Assembly (NCBI GenBank): GCA_019310245.1
Contig: JAFDER010000003.1
Location: 1-36,683, forward strand
DNA: 36,683 nt
DNA from: Deltaproteobacteria bacterium
Lineage (GTDB): Bacteria > Myxococcota_A > Polyangia > DRWM01
Direction: 5' to 3'
Position numbers and translations under genes: made by a program. Below the pieces are notes generated by a model, which worked only from the letters and a program-made list of their open reading frames with translations, ran no database searches and was not told the origin of the DNA. Below, in pieces: positions 29,899 to 36,683 of the stretch; the first letter of the stretch is position 1; each line of letters opens with the position of its first letter.

Positions 29899-29926
29899 TT
29901 TACAATCAATGAAAAATAAATAGATT
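29899..29926 (+). promoter_or_regulatory. Putative promoter for the Hsp70-like gene (TTTACA-N16-TAGATT)
   Basis: AT-rich island in the pyrD / Hsp70-like intergenic region. Confidence 0.35.
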
Positions 29927-29974
29927 GGTCAGGGGCGTAGACTGGGGAAGGTGCCCCACGGAGTCTGTTGAGAA

Positions 29975-32374
29975 ATGACGGAGATCTCGGTAGGTATCGA
30001 TCTGGGCACGACCAACTCGTGTATCTCCACCTGCTGGCCCAACGGCCAGCCCAGGCTCCTGCGCGACGAGGCCGGCATCGGAGTGATCCCGTCCGTGGTC
30101 TCGTTCACCGAGGACGGCCACGTGGAGGTGGGGCAGAAGGCCAGGATGCGGCTCCTCTCCGATCCGGTGAACACGTTCCTGTCGACCAAGCGCTTCATCG
30201 GACGCGACATGCGCACCGACGAGAACCGCTACGCCGCCGCCCAGTACACCTACACCATCGAGCCCGGCAAGAACGGCATCCCCATGGCCGTGACCCGGGA
30301 CAAGCGGCTGCCGATCTACCAGATTTCCGGTTCCGTGCTCAGGTACCTCAAGGAGATCGCGGAGCGCGGCGTGGGCCAGGAGGTCAAGAAGGCGGTGATC
30401 ACCGTGCCCGCCAACTTCAACGAGGTCCAGCGGCGCTCGACGCACCAGGCCGGCGAGTTCGCCGGCTTCGAGGTCCTTCGCATCTTCAACGAGCCCACGG
30501 CCGCGGCTCTGGCCTACGGGCTGGGTCGGACGGGCAAGAAGGTCGTGGCCGTGTACGACTTCGGCGGTGGGACCTTCGACATCACGATCCTCAGGCTCGA
30601 GGACCCGGTCTTCGAGGTCATGGCCACGTCGGGCGACATGCTCCTGGGCGGAGACGACTTCGACCGGCGGCTGCGCGAGGACATGTTCGAGCAGTTCCGG
30701 AACGAGTACGGATTCGATCCCGGTGACGATCTGTCCCTGGTCCAGCGCTTCAACCTGGGCGCCGAGCGCATGAAGTGCCAGCTGACCGACTGGATCGTCA
30801 CCGCGTTCGAGGACCGGCACGTGCGAAACCCGGATGGCCAGACCATGCCTCCCTTCCACTACGAGACCAACAGGGACCGGTTCAGGTCGCTCGTCGACGA
30901 CCTGGTGGACCGCTCCTTCCAGGTGTGCGACGAGGCGTTCCGTCTCGCCGCGGTCAATCCCGACCAGATCGACGACGTGATCCTCGTCGGCGGCACCACG
31001 CGCATCCCGTTCCTGCGCGAGAGGGTCGAGCAGTACTTCGGCAAGCCTCCGCTCGAGAAGATCCAGCCGGACGTGGTCGTGTCCATGGGCGCGGCCATCC
31101 AGGCCTACTCCCTGTCCGGCGGCGACCTCATCTACCCGGCCGCCGCCGGCGACATGCTGCCCATCCGCAAGGTGGAGGCCAGGCCTCCCGCCCCCAAGAC
31201 GGCAAAGGGAAGCGAGTTCGAGCTGCTCGACGACCTGTCCGAGGACTTGAAGGCCGACGAGGAAGCGGTCATGCACAGGCTCACCGGAGCGGGCAGGACC
31301 GTGCGCGGCACGCCGGCCGCCAGGCCCGGCGGCGACTCCGTGCCGCCTGCTCTCCCGGACGGGGCTCACCGCCCGCCCTCCGCACAGCCGGCCGCAAAGG
31401 GCAAGACACTTCCGTTCCCCCAGCCGGCCTCCTGGCCCTCGATGTCCGGGAGCGTCGATGAGCTGGATGCACCGCACGAGGCCGCCCCGACCCGGCCGCT
31501 CGAGGGCTCCGGCGCCGAGGCCCGGGCTCTGGATCTGCCCACCCCTGCCGGAGGTCCGTCCTCCCGGGATGATCTGCTGCCCGGCGTGCTGGACAACCGG
31601 AAGCCATCGCGGCCGCAGCCGGCCGTCGACGCGGATCTGCCCGTGCCGTTCGGCACGCCCGACGAGCCGACGTTCGATTCCCTGCCGCCGGCGCCGTCCG
31701 GGATCGAGCCTCCCCTCGTGCAGCCGCCCGGGCTGCCTGCCGCAGAGCCCACCCCTGCGTCGGGTCCGGCCTCGGCACTTCCCTTCGGGGCGCCTCCCAC
31801 GCAGGCCGACGTGGAAGAGGCCCGCTCGCTCACCTTCGAGGCGCTCGAGGCCAAGCCGCAGGAGGCGCCTGTCGTCACGCCCGAACAGGCGGCCAGGCCG
31901 TACGTCACCCGCGAGATCGTCGACGAGGTCCGGCGCGTGGAGACGAGCGAGGCCGCCGGCGAGCCGCTGTCCTCACCCGGCGACGACGGCAGGCAGGAGG
32001 TGCAGCCGGCCAGGGCGCCCCTGCTGCTCGACGTCACGGCGAACACGCTGAGCGTGGCCACGCTGGGTGGCTTCATCGAGGTGCTCGTGAGCAAGAACTC
32101 GCCGCTGCCGATCGAGAAGCGGCACCTGTTCACCACGGGAGCCGACTTCCAGGAGCGTGCCGTCATCAAGGTGGTGGAGGGAGAGAGCAACCGGGCCGAG
32201 GAGAACCACAACCTCGGCGAGGTGGAGCTCGTCGACATCCGCAAGGCGGTGCGCGGGGAGATCAAGATCGAGGTCATGTTCGAGATCACTGTGGACGGCA
32301 TCCTGAAGGTCTCCGCGCGCAACCTCGAGACCGGGGAGGCACAGTCGGCACGGCTGACGCTGTTCGGCGGCTAG
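29975..32374 (+). CDS. Hsp70/DnaK-like protein with about 300-aa Pro-rich linker between NBD and C-terminal SBD-beta-like domain
   Basis: 'VGIDLGTTNSCIS', 'VYDFGGGTFDITIL', 'VGGTTRIPFLRERVEQYFG'; C-terminal 'LLLDVTANTLSVATLGGFIEVLVSKNSPLPIEKRHLFTT...' resembling DnaK SBD; no alpha-helical lid visible. Confidence 0.9.
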   Translation: MTEISVGIDLGTTNSCISTCWPNGQPRLLRDEAGIGVIPSVVSFTEDGHVEVGQKARMRLLSDPVNTFLSTKRFIGRDMRTDENRYAAAQYTYTIEPGKNGIPMAVTRDKRLPIYQISGSVLRYLKEIAERGVGQEVKKAVITVPANFNEVQRRSTHQAGEFAGFEVLRIFNEPTAAALAYGLGRTGKKVVAVYDFGGGTFDITILRLEDPVFEVMATSGDMLLGGDDFDRRLREDMFEQFRNEYGFDPGDDLSLVQRFNLGAERMKCQLTDWIVTAFEDRHVRNPDGQTMPPFHYETNRDRFRSLVDDLVDRSFQVCDEAFRLAAVNPDQIDDVILVGGTTRIPFLRERVEQYFGKPPLEKIQPDVVVSMGAAIQAYSLSGGDLIYPAAAGDMLPIRKVEARPPAPKTAKGSEFELLDDLSEDLKADEEAVMHRLTGAGRTVRGTPAARPGGDSVPPALPDGAHRPPSAQPAAKGKTLPFPQPASWPSMSGSVDELDAPHEAAPTRPLEGSGAEARALDLPTPAGGPSSRDDLLPGVLDNRKPSRPQPAVDADLPVPFGTPDEPTFDSLPPAPSGIEPPLVQPPGLPAAEPTPASGPASALPFGAPPTQADVEEARSLTFEALEAKPQEAPVVTPEQAARPYVTREIVDEVRRVETSEAAGEPLSSPGDDGRQEVQPARAPLLLDVTANTLSVATLGGFIEVLVSKNSPLPIEKRHLFTTGADFQERAVIKVVEGESNRAEENHNLGEVELVDIRKAVRGEIKIEVMFEITVDGILKVSARNLETGEAQSARLTLFGG

Positions 32375-32375
32375 G

Positions 32376-32882
32376 ATGGAGAACTGGGACCAGTGGACGG
32401 AGCGGATCCAGCGGGCCTTCGAGGCGCTCGAGAAGGCCGACTACTACGCCGTCCTCGGGGTCGTGCCGGAGGCGGACGCGGAGAGCATCAGGCAGGCCTA
32501 CTACAACCGGGCCCGCCAGCTGCACCCGGACAGGCTCGTCGGGGCGCCCGAGCCCGGCAGGTCGCAGGCCTCGACCATCTACAAGCGCGTCTCGGAGGCC
32601 TACCAGACGCTGAGCGACCCCAGGCTGCGCGAGCTCTACGACGAGTCGCTCGAGCAGGGCGAGACGCGGCTCACGATCAGCAGCCGTCTCACGCTCAAGC
32701 CCAGGCAGGCAGACTGGTTCCTGCGGACGGAGGGGGGCAGGAAGCACTACAAGGCAGCCCGGGAGGCCCTCGAGGCGGGAAACGTCCCCATGGCGAAGCT
32801 CAACGCGCAGATCGCCATGCGTCACGAGGGCGAGCTCGAGCAGCTCGTCCAGCTCATGGAGGAGATCGACGGGGCCGGATGA
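32376..32882 (+). CDS. J-domain (DnaJ-like) co-chaperone
   Basis: 'DYYAVLGVVPEADAESIRQAYYNRARQLHPDRLVG' with HPD motif; starts 2 nt after the Hsp70-like stop. Confidence 0.9.
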   Translation: MENWDQWTERIQRAFEALEKADYYAVLGVVPEADAESIRQAYYNRARQLHPDRLVGAPEPGRSQASTIYKRVSEAYQTLSDPRLRELYDESLEQGETRLTISSRLTLKPRQADWFLRTEGGRKHYKAAREALEAGNVPMAKLNAQIAMRHEGELEQLVQLMEEIDGAG

Positions 32883-32926
32883 ACCCGATTCCGGCGGCTC
32901 ACGAGAGAATACGGCGAGATGACCGG

Positions 32927-32935
32927 TGGTCTAAT
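32927..32935 (+). promoter_or_regulatory. Putative extended -10 (TGG-TCTAAT) upstream of the TPR gene
   Basis: Intergenic, 18 nt upstream of ATG 32953. Confidence 0.35.
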
Positions 32936-32952
32936 GGCTTGCGAGGGATGAG

Positions 32953-34197
32953 ATGAAGACGAAAACACGTTGGCTGGCGGTCTCCATCACGGCTGCACTC
33001 ATGTGTCTGCTGTGGTCGGGCGATGCGCTGTGCGATTCGATCTCCGACGGTCATGCCGCGCTCGAGGCCGGTGACTGGAAGGGGGCGCAGAAGGCGTTCA
33101 AGAAGGCGGCCAAGGCCAGCAAGAACTCCGTGCAGTCGCAGTGGGGGCTCGGGCTCGTGCAGATCCACAAGGGCGACTTCCACGCGGCCAAGAAGCACTG
33201 CAGGGCGTTCAGCAAGAAGAAGCCGGACAGCCCGTGGTCCCACACCTGCCTCGGATACGCCTTCCTCGTGTGGAAGAAGTGGGGCCAGGCCCAGCAGTCG
33301 TTCGAAAAGGCGCTCGCTCTTGACTCCGGCTTCGCGCTTGCCATCGCCGGGCAGGGGCACGCTCTGGTCATCGCGGTCAAGTACACCCAGGCCATCGAGA
33401 AGTACAAGGTGGCCCTGGGCAAGGACCCCGACAACATCGAGGCCCTCCTGGGACTTGCCGATGTGTACGTGAACAAGAAGAAGAACGATGAGGCCGTCAC
33501 GCTGCTCGAGAAGGCCGTGGCCGCGCACCCCGGCTCCTCCCGCGCCCACGTCGCCCTGTCCCGGGCCCTGGGCAAGGGCACGGGGGCCATCGAGCATGCC
33601 ATCAAGGCCCTGGACATCAGGCCCGACTGGGACGAGGGCTACCTCGTGCTCGGACAGGTGTACCACGCCTCGGGCAAGTACGAGAAGGCGATCGGAGCCC
33701 TCGCCAGGGCAGTCGAGCTCGAGCCGGGCTTCGTGCAGGCCGAGAAGCTCATCGGCATGTGCTACTTCGAGCAGGGCAAGTACGACGAGGCCATCGCGAA
33801 GCTCGACGAGGTGCTCCTCAAGGTGCCCAACCTTGCCGATGCGGCGCTCGTCGTGGCCATGAGCCACGACTCCCTGAACGCGTACGAGGATGCGGTGGAT
33901 TCCTACAAGACCGCCATCAACCTGGATTCCAAGAGCCCCGCGCCGGTCATGAAGCTCGCCGACCTGTACTACCGGATGAACAAGTCCACGTCGGCGCTCA
34001 GCACCCTGCAGAAGGCCGTGACCCTGAGGTCGACGATGAGCGAGGCGCACAAGCTCATGGGCGACATCTACTTCGAGAACAAGCAGTACAAGATGGCCAG
34101 CCAGAGCTACAAGAAGGCTCTTGACGGCGACAAGAAGAACCTCGACGCCGGCTTCGTCAAGCAGCGCCTCAAGCAGCTCAAATCCATGGGCAAGTAG
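32953..34197 (+). CDS. Secreted/periplasmic TPR protein
   Basis: Signal-like N-terminus 'MKTKTRWLAVSITAALMCLLWSGDALC'; many TPR units ('EGYLVLGQVYHASGKYEKAIGALARAVELEPG'). Confidence 0.88.
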   Translation: MKTKTRWLAVSITAALMCLLWSGDALCDSISDGHAALEAGDWKGAQKAFKKAAKASKNSVQSQWGLGLVQIHKGDFHAAKKHCRAFSKKKPDSPWSHTCLGYAFLVWKKWGQAQQSFEKALALDSGFALAIAGQGHALVIAVKYTQAIEKYKVALGKDPDNIEALLGLADVYVNKKKNDEAVTLLEKAVAAHPGSSRAHVALSRALGKGTGAIEHAIKALDIRPDWDEGYLVLGQVYHASGKYEKAIGALARAVELEPGFVQAEKLIGMCYFEQGKYDEAIAKLDEVLLKVPNLADAALVVAMSHDSLNAYEDAVDSYKTAINLDSKSPAPVMKLADLYYRMNKSTSALSTLQKAVTLRSTMSEAHKLMGDIYFENKQYKMASQSYKKALDGDKKNLDAGFVKQRLKQLKSMGK

Positions 34198-34264
34198 CCG
34201 TTCTGCCCCGCCCGCTCTCTCAGTGACAGGAAACATCTCGAGTCGTTGCGGCGATACAGTGCGT

Positions 34265-34283
34265 GAGGGGCACGGTGCCCCTC
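34265..34283. promoter_or_regulatory. Perfect 9-bp inverted repeat GAGGGGCAC-G-GTGCCCCTC (operator-like)
   Basis: Intergenic palindrome with a 1-nt centre, 14 nt upstream of ATG 34298. Confidence 0.5.
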
Positions 34284-34297
34284 GTGAGGAGGAAGCC

Positions 34298-34771
34298 ATG
34301 ATCGGAGCCATCAAGCAGACCCCGTTCGAGACCGTGACCATCGAGAAGACGGCCAGCCGGCAGACGCCGAAGCCTCAGTCCGGCGCGTTCGCCGAGGTGC
34401 TCAAGCAGGGCGCCATGGCGCTTCTCGGCGCGGCTGGAGGTGTTGCCTCGGCGTTGCCCTGCGGGGGCATCGTCAGCGCCGCCGTGCGCTCGGGAGCGGC
34501 CACCGCGGCCTCGGCCCAGCCGGCGGGCCTCGCCCCGGCGGGAGAGGATCCGCGCGCCCCCGCCCCGGCGGCGAACCCGGCCAGTGCCCCGTCGGGCCGC
34601 TCGGACCTCGACGAGATGTGGGCGCTCCAGGAAGCCGGCGTGCGCTCGAATCTCGAGGTGCTCCAGCTCCAGGAGCGGATCAGCCGCGAGAGCCGCGTGT
34701 TCTCCACGCTCTCGAACGTGATGAAGGCCAGGCACGAGACGGCCCGCAACGCGATCGGCAACATCCGCTGA
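34298..34771 (+). CDS. Small protein with Ala/Pro-rich N-terminal half and helical C-terminus (weak T3SS rod/needle-like resemblance)
   Basis: GAGGAGG SD; C-terminus 'LDEMWALQEAGVRSNLEVLQLQERISRESRVFSTLSNVMKARHETARNAIGNIR'; ORF-track start at 34121 overlaps the TPR gene and is unlikely. Confidence 0.65.
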   Translation: MIGAIKQTPFETVTIEKTASRQTPKPQSGAFAEVLKQGAMALLGAAGGVASALPCGGIVSAAVRSGAATAASAQPAGLAPAGEDPRAPAPAANPASAPSGRSDLDEMWALQEAGVRSNLEVLQLQERISRESRVFSTLSNVMKARHETARNAIGNIR

Positions 34772-34774
34772 CCC

Positions 34775-34803
34775 TTGTCACGTCCGGGGGGTTCAACTAT
34801 CCT
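34775..34803 (+). promoter_or_regulatory. sigma70-like promoter (TTGTCA-N17-TATCCT)
   Basis: -35 34775-34780, 17-nt spacer, -10 34798-34803, upstream of TTG 34836. Confidence 0.45.
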
Positions 34804-34835
34804 GCTCCTGGGCGAACGAGAAGGGTGCCCGGGAT

Positions 34836-35207
34836 TTGAGCATCAAGAAGATAGGGGGCTCTGGGCCGCCCGAGGTGGCCGGGTCCGGGGACGATCGCGG
34901 CCCCGAGCAGGCCCGTGGAGCGCACGAGGCCTTCGCCGAGCGCCTGCAGGCCGCCGCGGGCGCGGGCACGGGCGACGTCGACGGCCTGCAGGCCGTGATC
35001 TCCGAGGCCGTCCAGTCCGTGCGGCGCGGCGACCTCGAGCCACAGGTGGCGCTCGAGTCCATCATCGAGGGCTCGCGCGAGATCCTGCTCAGTGAGCTGC
35101 CGTCCGAGGTTGATATAGAGGATGTGCTGGAGTATATTAGGGAAACCCTTGAGGGTGATCCTGCATTCATGGCCCTCATGAAGGGCTCGACCCCTTCCGG
35201 GACGTGA
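34836..35207 (+). CDS. Small helical hypothetical protein
   Basis: 123 aa from TTG start; conserved-looking C-terminal region 'VDIEDVLEYIRETLEGDPAFMALM'. Confidence 0.6.
   Translation: MSIKKIGGSGPPEVAGSGDDRGPEQARGAHEAFAERLQAAAGAGTGDVDGLQAVISEAVQSVRRGDLEPQVALESIIEGSREILLSELPSEVDIEDVLEYIRETLEGDPAFMALMKGSTPSGT
35110..35138 (+). promoter_or_regulatory. Strong sigma70-like promoter internal to the 34836 gene (TTGATA-N17-TATATT)
   Basis: -35 35110-35115, 17-nt spacer, -10 35133-35138; about 100 nt upstream of the PEGA gene. Confidence 0.5.
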
Positions 35208-35235
35208 GACTCTGGTCTCTTTTGGAGGTTGATCC

Positions 35236-36561
35236 ATGCAAAGGTGCCTCGCGCGCGCCGCGATACTGTGCTTGGCCGTCCTCGGCGCGGCCCTCCTGCC
35301 CGGCGTGCTGGCCGCGCAGACCACCATCTATCCGGTGGTCATCACGAGCCAGCAGGGCATGGAGAAGCAGATGGCCGTTCTGCACGGCTCGGCCAGGGCG
35401 GCCATCGAGGCCTCGGCCGATTACAGGCTGGGTGGCGGCGACACGGTCATGTACGGCATTCCCGCAAGCTCGCTGGATTTCGTGAGCCAGGCGCAGTCCC
35501 TGTTCGACACCGCCAAGGCGGATTACGAGAACCTCGAGCTCGACAGCGCCATCGAGAAGCTGAACCTCTCGATGGGCAAGCTCGAAGGCGGGGCGGCGTA
35601 TCTCACGGACCTGTCGATGGCCACCCACATCCTCTACTACCTGGGCGTGTGCCATTCCTTCAACGGGGACGAGGCCATGTCCAGCGAGGCGTTCCTCAGG
35701 GCCTACGTCCTCGCCCCCGACAAGAAGCCGGACCCGGACGTGTTTCCACCGGACGTCATCGACATGTTCAACATCGCGGTCTCCGGCGTGCACGGGATCG
35801 GCACGGGCACGCTGAGCGTGAACTCCGATCCCGGTGCGACGCAGGTCTATCTCGACGGCAAATTCATGGGCCTGACGCCCGTGACCATCGACAACATCGT
35901 TGCAGGCAAGCACTTCGTCCGTCTTGTCCACGTCGGCTACCAGCTGAACGGACAGACGGTCGTGATCAAGACCGACAAGACGCAGACCATCAATGCCAAG
36001 CTCTTTCCCGCGTACAACGCCTCCAAGGTCTTCACCCTGGCCGACGGACTTCCCGCCCAGCTCGTCAAGGGGGTCGACGTGGCCGCCCCGAGCCTGGGTT
36101 CCATCTGCACGTCGCTCGGCGTCAGCCAGCTGCTCATCATCTGGGTCACCTCGGGCGATGCATCGTATCTTTCCGCCTCGTTCTTCGTCTACGACAGCCT
36201 GCGTGCGGCCGTGATCGCCCAGAGGCAGGGAGACAGCCTGCCCGTCCAGGAAGGCATGCTGTCGATGAAGGGAGACGAGCTCTCTCGCAACACGCTCCTG
36301 GCGGCCCTGCAGGCCGATGCGGCCGGCACGGGAGTCGTCACCGTCATCGGCGGCCCCACGACCGGAGGGGGCGCGGGGGGTGGAGAGGGCGGCGTGAAGT
36401 CGAGCGTCGCGTCGAAGTGGTGGTTCTGGCTCGCACTCATCGGCGGCGCGGCGGTCATCGGCGGGGCGACCACCGCGGGAGTCTGCCTCGGCACGGACGC
36501 GTGCAGTGGGGGCGGGCCCTCCGGCCCCGGTGGCAGCGGCGACCTCATCTTCGAGTTCTAG
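35236..36561 (+). CDS. PEGA-domain protein with signal peptide and C-terminal TM segment
   Basis: 'GTLSVNSDPGATQVYLDGKFMGLTPVTIDNIVAGKHFVRLVHVGYQ' PEGA; C-terminal 'KWWFWLALIGGAAVIGGATTAGVCLG' TM; GGAGG SD. Confidence 0.88.
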   Translation: MQRCLARAAILCLAVLGAALLPGVLAAQTTIYPVVITSQQGMEKQMAVLHGSARAAIEASADYRLGGGDTVMYGIPASSLDFVSQAQSLFDTAKADYENLELDSAIEKLNLSMGKLEGGAAYLTDLSMATHILYYLGVCHSFNGDEAMSSEAFLRAYVLAPDKKPDPDVFPPDVIDMFNIAVSGVHGIGTGTLSVNSDPGATQVYLDGKFMGLTPVTIDNIVAGKHFVRLVHVGYQLNGQTVVIKTDKTQTINAKLFPAYNASKVFTLADGLPAQLVKGVDVAAPSLGSICTSLGVSQLLIIWVTSGDASYLSASFFVYDSLRAAVIAQRQGDSLPVQEGMLSMKGDELSRNTLLAALQADAAGTGVVTVIGGPTTGGGAGGGEGGVKSSVASKWWFWLALIGGAAVIGGATTAGVCLGTDACSGGGPSGPGGSGDLIFEF

Positions 36562-36594
36562 ACAAGGTACTGTAACTTCCAGCGTGCCGTATCC

Positions 36595-36683
36595 ATGGCG
36601 CGGGCTACGAGTGTGTCCATAAGTAGTGACCTGTTGAATATCAGTGACGTCTTCTTGAAGTTCGCTCTCCTGGGCGTCGAGTG
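36595..36683 (+). CDS. Partial CDS, possible MotA/TolQ/ExbB-family proton channel N-terminus (truncated by window end)
   Basis: Open frame 'MARATSVSISSDLLNISDVFLKFALLGVE...' to the window edge; resembles ExbB/TolQ N-termini. Confidence 0.4.
   Translation, partial: MARATSVSISSDLLNISDVFLKFALLGVE

Overview
GC-rich bacterial chromosomal window, probably Deltaproteobacteria/Myxococcota-like judging by gene content (inference). It is densely packed with about 27 protein-coding genes on both strands. No rRNA, tRNA, CRISPR array or intact transposon was recognised. Left part (minus strand): a PqqD-like small protein, an OPT-family transporter and a TolC-like efflux protein. Two tandem DnaA-box-like 9-mers lie at the extreme left edge, and a perfect 16-bp parS consensus (TGTTTCACGTGAAACA) lies at 2779-2794, so the segment may be origin/centromere-proximal. 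Middle: a membrane glycosyltransferase-like protein, acidic and basic secreted proteins, queA, an MFS/spermidine-synthase/TPR fusion, a zinc-ribbon Ser/Thr kinase with an extracytoplasmic PPC-like region, an MBL hydrolase, a TPR protein, an HD hydrolase, an acidic repeat protein, coaE, a Rossmann-like protein, a HECTH metalloprotease and an LTD lipoprotein. A minus-strand run follows: pyrD-pyrK, an S55 (SpoIVB-type) peptidase, a Lys-rich-insert propeller-like protein and an LpxL-like acyltransferase. The right end (29975-36683, plus strand) is the best candidate for an under-described system: an Hsp70-like protein with a long Pro-rich linker, a J-domain protein, a TPR protein, two small helical proteins, a PEGA-domain protein, and the start of what looks like a MotA/TolQ/ExbB protein cut by the window end. 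All calls come from reading motifs by eye; no database search was run.
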